A stretch of 45,869 bases of DNA, taken from IMG/VR virus record IMGVR_UViG_3300044699_000094, positions 1-45,869 of that record, one strand, 5' to 3'. Source of the DNA: a virus. Position 1 is the first letter of the stretch; each line of letters starts with the position of its first letter. Made by a program: the position numbers and the translations under genes. The notes beneath the pieces were generated by a model that saw only the letters and a list, made by a program, of their open reading frames with translations, had not been told where the DNA came from and searched no databases. Positions 1 through 7,389 of this stretch are shown in pieces.

Positions 1-42
1 GGGGCCGGAGGCCCACACTCCGGGTTACCAGGGGCGATGTTG

Positions 43-51
43 TGGTACAAT
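43..51 (+). promoter_or_regulatory. Extended -10 promoter for the left early operon
   Basis: TGG followed by TACAAT gives an extended -10 element (TGn plus a 5/6 match to TATAAT). No good -35 is seen at the normal distance. A start near base 58 would place an inverted repeat (GAGTCG-AG-CGACTC, 61-74) and the first 20-bp palindrome in the leader of the first gene. The same element is repeated at 45,805-45,813. Confidence 0.5.
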
Positions 52-80
52 GGTGTCAGTGAGTCGAGCGACTCGCTGCG

Positions 81-100
81 CTGGCGACACGTGTCGCCAG
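81..100. repeat. 20-bp palindrome, copy 1
   Basis: Exact CTGGCGACACGTGTCGCCAG, 21 bases upstream of the first ATG and downstream of the extended -10. It would lie in the 5' leader of the first transcript. It is present again at 45,843-45,862 because of the terminal overlap. Confidence 0.95.
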
Positions 101-121
101 GCCGAAACCCTGAGAGGAACA

Positions 122-1187
122 ATGCAGCACCGCAACTACCCTGCCGAGCAGGCCACCATCACGCTCGCTGGCGACGCCAGCGAGCAGGCCGAGCAGGCCA
201 CGATCACGCTGGCGACACGTGTCGCCAGCGAGGGAACACCCCGCCGAGCAGGCCTTTCTCAGCGAGGCCGAGGCCGAGCGGATCCGCATCGCGGGATTCG
301 ACAAGACCGAGGCGACGACGTTTCTGGCGACCAGCGATGCGCGCCAAGCGCTGGCCAATCGGAAGATGTTCGAAACGTCCTACATGGTCCGCATGTCGAT
401 GGGCGCGACGTTGTACCGTTGTATGTCCTGGCATGCGATGAGGCCAGCGTTGTCGCCAAGGTGGCCGAGCAGGTCAATCTCCCCCGCGTGCTGACGTGCA
501 TCGTGATGGGTGCCAAGGTCAAGGCCGATGATGGCGTGTCGAAAGGCATACTACTCGGCCACGGCCCAAGGCCAGCATGTTCGGCCTCTCGTGGGATACC
601 TTGTATGACAACTATGACCTGTTCCGTTTCGGCACATCGGCCAAGGTGCTGGCCTGGCAGGACTACGCCACAAGCCAACCGGCCTCTCGCCCGATTCGAC
701 CAAGGCGTTCACGGCCTGGTGTCGGCGCTCCCGCCGCCGCGCTGACACCGCAGGCCCGCGCACAGTTGACCAAGGCCGATAACGAGGCCGACGCCAAGGC
801 CAAGGCCGAAGCGTTGCTTGTGGCCGAGGCCGAGGCCAAGCGCGTGGCCGACGCAATGCGCCAGGCCGAGGCCGACAAGGCCAAGGCCGAGGCCGAGGCC
901 AAGCGTGTCGAAACGCTGGCGCTGGCACCCACCGCCAAGGTGATCGGTGGGAAAACGCCCATCACGATGGCGCGGTTGCGCAACCTCACCCCAGCGTGAG
1001 CGCGTCACACTGCGCGACACGCTGGAACATCCTCATCGCTGAGGATGTCAAGGCCCGAAGGCCGAGGCCAAGCGCAATCAAGGCCGAGGATGACAAGCGC
1101 CAGCCGAGGCCAATACCTGACCATCGATACCGCGCGGCCATCATCGATGAGGCCAAGCGCGAGGCCGAGGCCGAGGCCAACGTCTAG
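122..1187 (+). CDS. Ala/Glu/Lys-rich coiled-coil protein, broken by indels
   Basis: The reading starts at ATG 122 after GAGAGGAAC (a good ribosome-binding site). It can be followed to a stop at 1185-1187 only by changing frame several times (near 235, 430, 560, 700 and 1,000). Recognisable stretches are PAEQATITL repeated in the N-terminus, then SEAEAERIRIAGFDKTEA, then WDTLYDNYDLFRFGTSAK, then a long Lys-Ala-Glu-Ala helix rich in KAEAEAKR units (about 770-1,180). The last part looks like a continuous coiled coil. The function is unknown. It is the first gene after the promoter at 43-51 and carries an in-frame copy of the 20-bp palindrome (209-228). Frame breaks often fall next to short homopolymers, so the gene is probably intact in the real phage. 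Confidence 0.5.
143..228. repeat. Tandem unit with short and long palindrome versions
   Basis: Two adjacent near-identical units each begin GCCGAGCAGGCCAC and end in a palindrome. The first contains GCTCGCTGGCG-A-CGCCAGCGAGC (163-185, arms meeting at one base). The second contains the full 20-bp palindrome (209-228). In protein they read ITLAGDAS and ITLATRVAS, so the long form differs from the short one by a small in-frame change at the palindrome centre. Confidence 0.7.
209..228. repeat. 20-bp palindrome, copy 2 (in frame)
   Basis: Exact copy inside the first gene, read as L-A-T-R-V-A-S. Confidence 0.95.
780..1180. repeat. Degenerate AAGGCCGAGGCC repeat tract
   Basis: Many imperfect copies of AAGGCCGAGGCCAAG lie in tandem and encode the Lys-Ala-Glu coiled coil of the first gene. 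Such a tract is prone to slippage and misassembly. The reading frame breaks inside it near 1,000. Confidence 0.7.
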
Positions 1188-1191
1188 CGCG

Positions 1192-1212
1192 CTGGCGACA
1201 CGTGTCCGCCAG
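1192..1212. repeat. 20-bp palindrome, copy 3 (one extra base)
   Basis: CTGGCGACACGTGTCCGCCAG lies five bases after the stop of the first gene and directly before its terminator. The extra C is probably an indel error. Confidence 0.85.
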
Positions 1213-1232
1213 CGATCTCAGCCCGAATACCG

Positions 1233-1266
1233 AAGAGCCCCGACGCCGAAAGGCGTCGGGGCTCTT
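1233..1266 (+). terminator. Rho-independent terminator
   Basis: A perfect 15-bp stem (AAGAGCCCCGACGCC paired with its complement) with a GAAA tetraloop, followed by TTTGC. It closes the first transcription unit. Confidence 0.85.
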
Positions 1267-1334
1267 TGCTGTCTCCGCTCAGGTCCACCACCACAGCCGA
1301 TCCTTTCGGCGTCCCTTCGGGGACCGCCACAGAC

Positions 1335-1373
1335 ATGTCGACCGACGTTCAGCCACGTATGTCGACCGACGTT
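1335..1373. repeat. 15-bp direct repeat in the intergenic leader
   Basis: ATGTCGACCGACGTT occurs at 1335-1349 and 1359-1373 in the 165-base non-coding stretch between the terminator and the next gene. It could be a binding site for an activator or repressor. No convincing promoter hexamers are visible around it. Confidence 0.55.
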
Positions 1374-1396
1374 TCGGCCAATTACCACCCAACAAG

Positions 1397-1416
1397 CTGG
1401 CGACACGTATCGCCAA
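1397..1416. repeat. 20-bp palindrome, copy 4 (two changes)
   Basis: CTGGCGACACGTATCGCCAA, 15 bases upstream of ATG 1432. Its changes are G to A at position 13, just after the central ACGT, and at the last base. Confidence 0.9.
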
Positions 1417-1431
1417 TGAAAGGAAACAATC

Positions 1432-1674
1432 ATGTCCACCTACACCGAAACAATGCGTGAGCGAGCCTGCACACGCCACACCGCTGATCCCGTCGAAGCG
1501 GAGACCGTCACCAACGGCACGTTGACCTACCTGGTGCTCCGTTGCTCGGTCTGCAATCGACCGCAGGGGATGCGTCTCGTACGCAAGCCGAAGCCCGCCC
1601 TGTGCGCCGTCTGTGGTGGCATTGCGGTCCCCGCCTGGCGCCATGATCACTGCGTGGAGCATGACGAATGCTGA
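1432..1674 (+). CDS. Small zinc-ribbon protein, 80 aa
   Basis: An intact 80-residue frame preceded by GAAAGGAAAC. Two CxxC pairs (CSVC near residue 39, CAVC near 58) followed by a His/Cys-rich end (WRHDHCVEHDEC) make a likely treble-clef or zinc-ribbon fold. No family is recognised. It opens an operon after a 20-bp palindrome. The stop overlaps the start of the next gene (ATG at 1668). Many small zinc proteins of this kind occur in this phage and may act on host transcription or nucleic acids, which is inference only. Confidence 0.8.
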   Translation: MSTYTETMRERACTRHTADPVEAETVTNGTLTYLVLRCSVCNRPQGMRLVRKPKPALCAVCGGIAVPAWRHDHCVEHDEC

Positions 1675-1876
1675 CGACCGAGCACAAACAGATCCTGTTC
1701 ATCCTCGGCCTTGACCGCGCTGTTGCCGCCCTCGAACGGCAGCCGATGTGGCCCCGTCACCGGAGCAAGCTCGCTTCGTCAAGGGTGCTCTGGCGCTGCT
1801 CGATCTGATCCCTCGCGACGACGTCGACCCGGTTCACCTGGCGATGGCTCGCCTCGACGATCATCGGAAGCCATGA
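1668..1876 (+). CDS. Small hypothetical protein, about 69 aa, one frameshift
   Basis: Starts MLTTEHKQILFILGLDRAV. A one-base shift near 1742 joins it to a frame reading ARFVKGALALLDLIPRDD and ending HRKP at 1874-1876. The start overlaps the upstream stop and the next gene begins in an ATGA overlap, the spacing expected of a translationally coupled operon. The product is probably helical and soluble. No family is recognised. Confidence 0.6.
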
Positions 1877-2022
1877 TGACCGGCCTGGCCCTGTCCCTCG
1901 TGATCATGTGGTACATCTGCGTCATCCAGTACGTCTGCAACCTGTGGCGCGACTGGCGTCGGCGGTGGATGTACCGGCGGACCGACTACTCACACATCCG
2001 CGACCCGCGCACCTTCTACTGA
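1873..2022 (+). CDS. Single-pass membrane protein, 49 aa
   Basis: Begins MMTGLALSLVIMWYICVIQ. One N-terminal transmembrane segment (residues 4-22) is followed by a strongly basic tail (WRDWRRRWMYRR), so it is likely an inner-membrane protein with a cytoplasmic basic end. It starts in an ATGA overlap with the previous gene. No family is recognised. Confidence 0.65.
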   Translation: MMTGLALSLVIMWYICVIQYVCNLWRDWRRRWMYRRTDYSHIRDPRTFY

Positions 2023-2130
2023 TTCGGATGCGTAAGCCGACCAACGTGTCATCCGCCAATTCGACTTCCTTTCAGGGAGTGGCGGTCGGCTCTGTTCACC
2101 TTCGGACAGCGAGCGTGACACAAACCGACG

Positions 2131-2160
2131 GAGCCCTCTCGGCGCAAGCTGAGGGGCTTC
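2131..2160 (+). terminator. Probable terminator hairpin
   Basis: GAGCCCTC pairs with GAGGGGCT across a short loop with one bulged G, probably because one C is missing from the run in the left arm. The palindrome at 2181 and the next gene follow. Confidence 0.5.
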
Positions 2161-2180
2161 GTCATTTCTCCACCAACAAC

Positions 2181-2200
2181 CTGGCGACACGTGTCGCCAC
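2181..2200. repeat. 20-bp palindrome, copy 5
   Basis: Matches the consensus at 19 of 20 bases (last base C). It lies 13 bases upstream of ATG 2214, between a terminator and a GAAAGGA ribosome-binding site. Confidence 0.9.
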
Positions 2201-2213
2201 GAAAGGATCAGCA

Positions 2214-2727
2214 ATGTTCACTCTCACCATCAGCTTCGACGAGGTCCAGATGGCTCTCGACGCGGCAGAGACGCTCTACTCGAACCCGGCGTTGCACATC
2301 ACCAAGTTGGTCATCGAAGATGATTCGACCGACCCGTTCGGCGGCCCGCCAATCAGGACCGACGTGACGACCGACGTGCGCTACGAGCCTGCGTTCACCG
2401 ACAAGTACAACACCACCTGGCCACCGCGCCCGTCCAAAGCCGTCTGTTGGCGTTGCCGAGCGGATCGTGCCACCGAGAACGTGTGGATGTCCGTTCCCTG
2501 CCCGTACTGCCAGATCAAGCCCGGCCGTCCCTGCCGGACACCACGCGGAGTCGACACGGCCACCCATGCCGCACGTCTCGCCTTTCTTCGAGCGGTACAA
2601 CCCGGAAAAACACCGAAGCGACCGCGGTCGTCGAGGCCACCCCGGTCGACGACGGCTACTTCGATGACATCGACGCGCCCAGCAGTGGCGCGAGTCGACC
2701 GGACCGATCGTCTTGGACGAGATGTGA
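2214..2727 (+). CDS. Phage zinc-finger protein, frameshifted C-terminus
   Basis: Starts MFTLTISFDEVQMALDAAE after GAAAGGATCA. Residues 75-130 carry CWRC, then CPYC followed by KPGRPCRTPRG and THAARLAFLRA. This C-x2-C...G-x-PC...HxxR pattern matches a zinc-finger domain that is widespread in actinophages and thought to bind DNA. After about 2605 the frame moves to one reading ATPVDDGYFDDID and then to one reading WRESTGPIVLDEM, ending at 2725-2727 in a GTGA overlap with the next gene. Two indels are needed for the full protein, about 171 residues. Confidence 0.65.
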
Positions 2728-2897
2728 GCGGCAAGTCGGACTTCGCCTATCTGCTGCCGTGGGCGTTGCCGTTACGTCTGTTCGTCGTCCACCTGTTGCG
2801 CAGGACGGGCAGCCGGTGGATGAACCGCAAGTCGGTGCCGACCAAGATCCACGCTCGGGACTACCCGAAGCGACCGACGTTCAAGCAGCACCTCTAG
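2724..2897 (+). CDS. Basic membrane-associated small protein, 57 aa
   Basis: A GTG start in a GTGA overlap. It reads MSGKSDFAYLLPWALPLRL and ends KRPTFKQHL. A hydrophobic stretch (residues 8-24) is followed by a basic tail. No family is recognised. A palindrome copy and a strong terminator follow at once, so this is the last gene of its unit. Confidence 0.6.
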   Translation: MSGKSDFAYLLPWALPLRLFVVHLLRRTGSRWMNRKSVPTKIHARDYPKRPTFKQHL

Positions 2898-2904
2898 AAA
2901 TCTG

Positions 2905-2924
2905 CTGGCGATACGTGTCGCCAG
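2905..2924. repeat. 20-bp palindrome, copy 6
   Basis: CTGGCGATACGTGTCGCCAG, with the outer arms intact and one change (C to T) beside the centre. It lies directly before a terminator. Confidence 0.9.
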
Positions 2925-2936
2925 GCAAGAACGATC

Positions 2937-2967
2937 GAGCCCTCCATCCCGCCGGGGTGGGGGGCTC
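2937..2967 (+). terminator. Rho-independent terminator
   Basis: A 14-bp stem (GAGCCCTCCATCCC with GGGGTGGGGGGCTC, two G-T pairs) and a GCC loop, followed by TGT. Confidence 0.75.
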
Positions 2968-3005
2968 TGTCGTATCCAAACACCAACCAACACGAAGGAG
3001 TTCAA

Positions 3006-3273
3006 GTGTCAAATGTAGGAGCAGGAATCGTGAGGATCGCCGCCATTGGTGATCCGGCCTGGCTCGTCGTCGAGTTGGGCGTCGAGCAGATCACCATCAC
3101 CGCTGACGGCCAGGAGCCGATCAACGTCGACATCGACGAGGCCCGCGATCTGGGCAACAACCTGATCGTCGCCTCGTGGCTTGCTGGCGCTGATGACCGC
3201 GGCACGCAACAAGGGCGCGGGCGGCAGCCTGTCGTCGCTGTTGGGGATCGGGGAGTTGCTCGAAGATGAGTGA
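3006..3273 (+). CDS. Hypothetical protein, about 88 aa, one frameshift
   Basis: A GTG start after a strong AAGGAG and the leader CACCAACCAACACG. The N-terminal frame reads IVRIAAIGDPAWLVVELG and EARDLGNNLIVAS. A shift near 3178 continues as LLALMTAARNKGAGGSLSS and ends GELLEDE at 3271-3273. It is probably a small soluble protein. No family is recognised. The next gene starts inside its end. Confidence 0.6.
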
Positions 3274-3508
3274 CGTCAACATGATGTTCGATCTGCGTGT
3301 CGTCCAGAACGCGGACGGCAACTGGTCGTTGAGCCTGATGTTCCCCGATGACGGCGACGGCTACGGCTGGCGGATGTTTTCCCTCGCAGTTGGAGGGCGG
3401 CGTCTTCGATGTCGATTCGTGGGAGGGGGAGACGTTGATCGACGTGATGGCCGAGGCCACCGCTTCGCTCGACGCAGCGCTCAACCCACCGGAGGTGAAA
3501 GGCGATGA
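3266..3508 (+). CDS. Hypothetical protein, about 80 aa, frameshifted
   Basis: Starts MSDVNMMFDLRVVQNADG, then GYGWRMF. A shift near 3380 moves to a frame reading QLEGGVFDVDSWEGETL and MAEATASLDAALNPPEV. A second shift would bring the end to the TGA at 3506-3508 that overlaps the next ATG. Beta-strand character comes first, then a helix. No family is recognised. Confidence 0.5.
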   Translation: MSDVNMMFDLRVVQNADGNWSLSLMFPDDGDGYGWRMFSLAVGGRRLRCRFVGGGDVDRRDGRGHRFARRSAQPTGGERR

Positions 3509-3682
3509 GCCGCGTGAACGAGTGGATCATCCAACGCCGCGACGAGGATCTGGCGCAAGCTGAGTTGGCTGGTGCCAACGAAGCCCTGCCTGAGCATCGC
3601 CAAGGCCTGGGGACGCCATCTTCCTGCCGAGCAGGCCCACCCGGCCTGCTCAGCGTCAACATGTCAGCGGAGGCAGAGATGA
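3505..3682 (+). CDS. Small hypothetical protein, frameshifted
   Basis: Starts MSRVNEWIIQRRDEDLAQAE after GAAAGG. A shift near 3583 gives a frame reading CLSIAKAWGRHLPAEQAHPA and ending at the TGA of 3680-3682, in ATGA overlap with the next gene. It is short and helical. No family is recognised. Confidence 0.4.
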
Positions 3683-3949
3683 CCGACACCGATGTTCCCG
3701 ACCCCGACGTCACCGTGCGTGACACCGAGGTCGATCCGATCGAACAGCAGCCAAGCGGTGTTCGACATGGAACGAGCGGAGTGCGACGCTTCATCGCTGA
3801 GTTCGGTGGCCTGTACAACGACAAGGGCACCCGTCATCGGGTGATCCTCTACTACGAAGGACATGCGCCGCATCGCAGAGATGTGTCGCTTCTTCCGGGA
3901 CACGGCGATCACCGAAGGAATCCAGGTGAGCGATGACCAAACGTCATGA
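3679..3949 (+). CDS. Hypothetical protein, about 90 aa, frameshifted
   Basis: Starts MTDTDVPDPDVTVRDTEV. Later pieces in other frames read FIAEFGGLYNDKGTRHRV, VILYYEG, then MRRIAEMCRFFRDTAITEG. The pieces fit one protein if single bases are restored near 3760, 3790 and 3860. No family is recognised. It overlaps the start of the next gene at 3933. Confidence 0.4.
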
Positions 3950-4080
3950 GACCACCGTTCGCCGTCGGTGGGTGGTGATCACCCAGGACACGACGACCGA
4001 CATGTCGTTGCGGCCGAGGTCCTGCACTCACCTGGGTCACCGAAGTCACGGACCTCAGGGGGAGGCTGGCCCGCAAGTGA
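3933..4080 (+). CDS. Small hypothetical protein, frameshifted
   Basis: Starts MTKRHETTVRRRWVVITQD. After two shifts it continues VAAEVL and TWVTEVTDLRGRLARK, with the stop at 4078-4080 overlapping the ATG at 4080. It is basic at the N-terminus. No family is recognised. Confidence 0.4.
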
Positions 4081-4173
4081 TGGGTCTGTCTCCCACCGAG
4101 GAAGCAGCACGCGCAAACACAACGCCGTGATCAAACACCTGAAAGGAGGTGGTACCCAAGCGACTTCACCTAA
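4080..4173 (+). CDS. Very small ORF before a terminator, frameshifted
   Basis: MGLSPTEEAAR joins, after one shift, a frame reading KHNAVIKHL. With a second shift it would end at TAA 4171-4173. The terminator follows 24 bases later. It is weakly supported. Confidence 0.25.
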
Positions 4174-4196
4174 ATCGACAACCGTTGCGAACAGGC

Positions 4197-4229
4197 ACGA
4201 GCCCGGACCCCGAGGGGGTCCGGGCTCGT
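4197..4229 (+). terminator. Rho-independent terminator
   Basis: A perfect 15-bp stem (ACGAGCCCGGACCCC and its complement) with a GAG loop, followed by TGTCGTTTT. Confidence 0.85.
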
Positions 4230-4254
4230 TGTCGTTTTCGACCAAGGAGGCACA

Positions 4255-4538
4255 TGCCAACATCCATTCCGCTCCTCCAATCCTGCGCACGCCCGGTCTG
4301 AAACTGATCGGGATGCGCCAGGACGGGGACAACCAGTACCTGGTGTTCAGCACACCACGACGCAAACATCCCGTGAATGGTTTGCTGTGCGTGTCGTCGG
4401 CCCCGGTGGCTTCGTCTACGTGTACACGGTCATGAACCACGACACGCAGACGATGATCACCTACGTCGGCCCGTATGGCGACCCGAACAAAGACCAATCG
4501 GAAACTCGATTGGCATCAATACGCCCAAGCTGTTCTGA
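4255..4538 (+). CDS. Hypothetical protein, about 95 aa, frameshifted
   Basis: ATG 4255 follows AAGGAGGCAC. Pieces in successive frames read LKLIGMRQDGDNQYLVFST, then EWFAVRVVGPGGFVYVYT and MITYVGPYGDPNKDQ. It is likely to end SIGINTPKLF at TGA 4536-4538, just before a palindrome copy. The pattern of short strands suggests a small beta-rich protein. No family is recognised. Confidence 0.45.
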
Positions 4539-4543
4539 TAGCT

Positions 4544-4563
4544 CTGGCGACACGTGTCGCCAG
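4544..4563. repeat. 20-bp palindrome, copy 7
   Basis: Exact copy between the end of one gene (4538) and the ribosome-binding site (GAAGGAG, 4604-4610) of the AAA+ ATPase gene. Confidence 0.95.
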
Positions 4564-4620
4564 CACTTCCGGCGGCTCCACCACCGCCACCATCATCCAA
4601 CATCGAAGGAGAATCTGGCT

Positions 4621-6161
4621 ATGCCAAGCAAGCTCGTCGCCACCCAGGCGGCACTCGATCGCGCCGCGATCGATCAGCTGAGGATCATCGCTGCGGTCGC
4701 AGACCCGTGACGATGACATCATCTACGAAGGGACCCAGTGGAAGGTCCAGCCAAGTACGTCGGCAACCCGACCGCTGCGGCCAAGGAGTTCATCCGCTTC
4801 GTCGAGTTGCAGGAAGAGGAAGTGGTCGTCGACAAGACGTTCATGTACCTGCCCTTCGACGGGGCCCACGCCACGTACCACTGCTTGAAGCAGTTCTTCG
4901 GCTACGCACAGAGCAAGGCCCGGCATGGGCCCGTTCGGCAAGGAGCCGCCGCAGGAGATCACCATCGACATCGGCTACGACGGTGGCGTCATGCAGCACG
5001 TCACCGTGCCCTGGGGGGACCTGGTGCTCCCCGGTCTGCGCGGGGCGACGACTGACCACCCACCCAGGCGAAGAGCCCGGAGACCGGTGGTCAGGTGTTC
5101 CGTCTGTACGCCAAGTGCCGTCGGGCGGACAAGCCCGCCATCGATGGCTTCTACAAGATGGTCGAGCAGTACCTCGAAGAGCACTCGATCTACCGCGGCA
5201 AGGCGATGACCGGCGACATGTCGTTCATCGACACCGAGGCGATCGATCCGTCCAAGTTCGTCTACACCGAAGCAAGCCTGGGCGGACATCGAGGTGGCGA
5301 TCCTCTCGCCGCTGCGCGACAACGACATCATCAAGCGCGCCGGGTTGGCGACCAAGCGAGCATCGCTGCTCGAAGGGCCGTACGCACCGGCAAGTCGGGC
5401 TTCGGTTCGACGGCGACCAAGGTGGCGGTGGCCAACGGTGTCACCGCCTTCAACTGCCGCCCGGGTCAGGACGACCCGTTCTGGTGATGAAGGTGGCGGC
5501 AATGTACGCCGGGACGAAGTACCGGGCGTTCGTGTTCATCGAAGACGTCGACACCTTCGCCTCCCAGACCGACCCGCAGTACATCACTCGTCTGCTGGAC
5601 ACCTTCGATTCGGCACGGACCAAGGGCATCGACTTGACGTGGTGATGACCACCAACCACAAGGATGAGATCCACAAGGGGATGCTCCGTCCCGGCCGTCT
5701 CGACGCGATCATCGAAATCGGGGCGATGGACCGTCCCGGTGTCGAGAAGTTGGCGCGCACTCGTGATCGGTGACAACCTGGAACCGGATTGTGGACTTCG
5801 ACCGAGTCTTCGCTTCGACCGAGGGCTACATGCCCGCGTTCGTTCGCTGAAGGGTTGGAGCGGGCGATCCGCTACACGATCGCCCGGACCCGCACCATCG
5901 GCCAGATCAACACCGATGACTGGTGCGGGCGATGGGTTCGCTGCGTCCGCAGCACGACCTCCACGAAGGAGCATCCGACCGGCGGGAGAAGCTGCCGCCG
6001 CTCGATCAGATGTTCCGGCGGATGTTCAACGAAGAGATCGTCCCGCCGATGGACGACATCGTCGACGCCACCGCTCAGTCGATCACCCGCAAGATGCACG
6101 GCGCCGTGTTGACCAACCGGAGACCGGCAAGCGCGGCTGGATCATCAACACCAACGAATAG
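4621..6161 (+). CDS. AAA+ ATPase, broken by about eight indels
   Basis: From ATG 4621 (after GAAGGAG) to TAG 6159-6161 the frames join into one protein of about 510 residues. N-terminal pieces read VQPKYVGNPTAAAKEFIRF and FMYLPFDGAHATYHCLKQF. The ATPase core follows. The Walker A is LLEG-PY(G)TGKSGFG (5,368-5,402, one base missing). The Walker B is YRAFVFIEDVDTFAS (5,521-5,565). Sensor 1 is MTTNHKDEIH (5,645-5,675), and the arginine-finger box LRPGRLDAIIE follows (5,684-5,716). The order and the LRPGRLD box are those of classical AAA ATPases (FtsH/Vps4/Cdc48 type). The C-terminus reads LERAIRYTIARTRTIGQI, then PLDQMFRRMFNEEIVPPMD, ending GWIINTNE. The substrate is unknown. Roles in protein unfolding or DNA transactions are both possible. 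Confidence 0.75.
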
Positions 6162-6174
6162 TCCAAGCAAGCGT

Positions 6175-6208
6175 CGGGCAGCTGGCGACACGTGTCGCCA
6201 GCTGCCCG
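6175..6208. repeat. 34-bp perfect palindrome containing copy 8
   Basis: The 20-bp palindrome (6182-6201) is here extended to 34 bp of perfect symmetry, with CGGGCAG and CTGCCCG as outer arms. It lies after the AAA+ ATPase stop and 33 bases before the next ATG. In RNA it could form a 15-bp stem with an ACGU loop and may double as a terminator or processing site. Confidence 0.95.
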
Positions 6209-6241
6209 GCACCACCATCCAACGAAAGGACACTACCCAAC

Positions 6242-6884
6242 ATGGACTTTGACGATTTCATGCGCGGCTTCGGCGGAGACTTCTTCGAGCAGTCCCCCGA
6301 GGGCGCCGACTGGATGCAGACCCACGAGCATCTCACCCCGATCATCCGTCACCTGGTCGCGGGCGTCGAAGGCGGACACATCTCCGCTGGGCAGATGATC
6401 GACGGCTGTACGCCTTGGCCCACCCGGACATCTCCCCGCAGGCACTCGACGTGAAGATGCTGTTCTCCGCCGCGGCCCACGCCATCGAGACACCGTCGAT
6501 CATCGACTTCTTCCACGACATGCACATCATCCACGTCCCCGGAGCGTTCGCCCTGATGTGCGCCACGCACAACAAGGATCGACTGCCCCTGTGGCCTGCC
6601 GCCGACACGCAGCCTGGCCGATGCCACCGATGTGGAGAAGGCCGCGGTGCACCACTGCATCAAGGCCTGCTTCGCCGTGGCCATCCCCGACGAACTGCAT
6701 GTCGAAGGCGACGGAGGACGACTTTCGCATCGTGCGCTATAACGAGCAGGACTTCGTCGACAAGCCGGATCTGATGGACAAGCTGGTCCGCAACTTCCGT
6801 CGCGAACTCGACGATGAACTGCCCACCGTGATCCCCGAGCACGAGAAGCCCGACGACAAGGGTGGCTTGGGGCGATGGATGTGA
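6242..6884 (+). CDS. Hypothetical protein, about 210 aa, frameshifted
   Basis: Starts MDFDDFMRGFGGDFFEQSP after CCAACGAAAGGAC. The first frame continues to HISAGQMID. A shift near 6410 gives YALAHPDISPQALDVKML and IIDFFHDMHIIHVPGAFAL. Another near 6603 gives DATDVEKAAVHHCIKACF. Another near 6705 gives EDDFRIVRYNEQDFVDK and a final acidic part ending GGLGRWM. It is a mostly helical, acidic protein. No family is recognised. It follows the AAA+ gene and could be its partner, on position alone. Confidence 0.6.
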
Positions 6885-7090
6885 GTCACCCGATCGACCT
6901 CAGTGGGCACTGCTGGTCGGTCTACGACGGTTGCCTCTGTGAGTACGAAGCGGGTCACAAAGGGCTGCACGCCTGTCTCAGCCCGTACCACATCCCTCAG
7001 TTCTGGACGACCGACGAAGCTCTCGAATGGATCTTCAACGAAATCACCAACCAACCAACAAAGAAAGGAGGCTCCGATGAACCTGTCTGA
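6875..7090 (+). CDS. Cys/His-rich small protein, 71 aa
   Basis: An intact frame overlapping the previous stop. Residues 12-34 hold CWSVYDGCLCEYEAGHKGLHAC, a C-x6-C-x-C-x6-H-x4-H-x-C pattern consistent with zinc binding. The C-terminal 25 residues are encoded by the CACCAACCAACCAACA leader of the next gene, so the real stop could lie earlier if a base is missing. No family is recognised. Confidence 0.65.
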   Translation: MDVSHPIDLSGHCWSVYDGCLCEYEAGHKGLHACLSPYHIPQFWTTDEALEWIFNEITNQPTKKGGSDEPV

Positions 7091-7284
7091 TGACCTGACA
7101 AGTGATGAGATCAGCCTGATCGCACGGGCTGTTTCGATCCACCGGCACGCATTGCGGCGCAAGCTGGGACGCGTGCCAGCACGGTCCGCTGAGTACCAGC
7201 GGACTGTCATTCGAGATGGCGGAGACCGATGCGGTCATCGCCAAGTTCAACGAAGCGGACTTGCAGCGGATCAGCGCTGCCTGA
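7077..7284 (+). CDS. Small helical protein, about 68 aa, frameshifted
   Basis: ATG 7077 follows AAAGAAAGGAGGCTCCG. It reads MNLSDDLTSDEISLIARAV, then after a shift near 7200 reads FEMAETDAVIAKFNEADLQ and ends RISAA at 7282-7284, with no base between its stop and a palindrome copy. No family is recognised. Confidence 0.55.
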
Positions 7285-7305
7285 CTGGCGACAACGTGTC
7301 GCCAA
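7285..7305. repeat. 20-bp palindrome, copy 9 (one extra base)
   Basis: CTGGCGACAACGTGTCGCCAA directly follows a stop codon and lies 11 bases before a terminator stem. The extra A is probably an indel. Confidence 0.85.
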
Positions 7306-7315
7306 CGGAAGGGTT

Positions 7316-7345
7316 GCCGCAAGGGTCGGAGACGATCCTTGCGGC
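7316..7345 (+). terminator. Rho-independent terminator
   Basis: A 13-bp stem (GCCGCAAGGGTCG with CGATCCTTGCGGC, one G-T pair) with a GAGA loop. There is no long T run. Confidence 0.7.
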
Positions 7346-7389
7346 GGCTCGCCACACCAACCAACCAACAGAAAGGCAAGGAAATCGCT

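Larger units (their letters stand above)
1..107. repeat. Terminal redundancy, left copy
   Basis: The first 107 or so bases recur at the right end (about 45,763-45,869), from the G-rich hairpin through the extended -10 promoter and the first 20-bp palindrome. The copies are not identical. The left copy lacks two C's in the hairpin, has ACACTCC where the right has ACCTCC, GGTTACC for GGTACC, and GAAAC for GAAC. Differences of one or two bases inside runs are typical of long-read indel error. The overlap could be an untrimmed circular assembly or a real short direct terminal repeat. Confidence 0.85.

Noticed and set aside
81-100. parS-like centromere sites
   Set aside because: The palindrome shares the CACGTG core with parS, but flanks differ (GCGA...TCGC against GTTT...AAAC) and no ParA or ParB gene is present.
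122-7284. Programmed frameshifting as a general strategy
   Set aside because: Breaks occur at random places and directions, several per gene, and the terminal overlap shows indel disagreement. Sequencing error explains them better.
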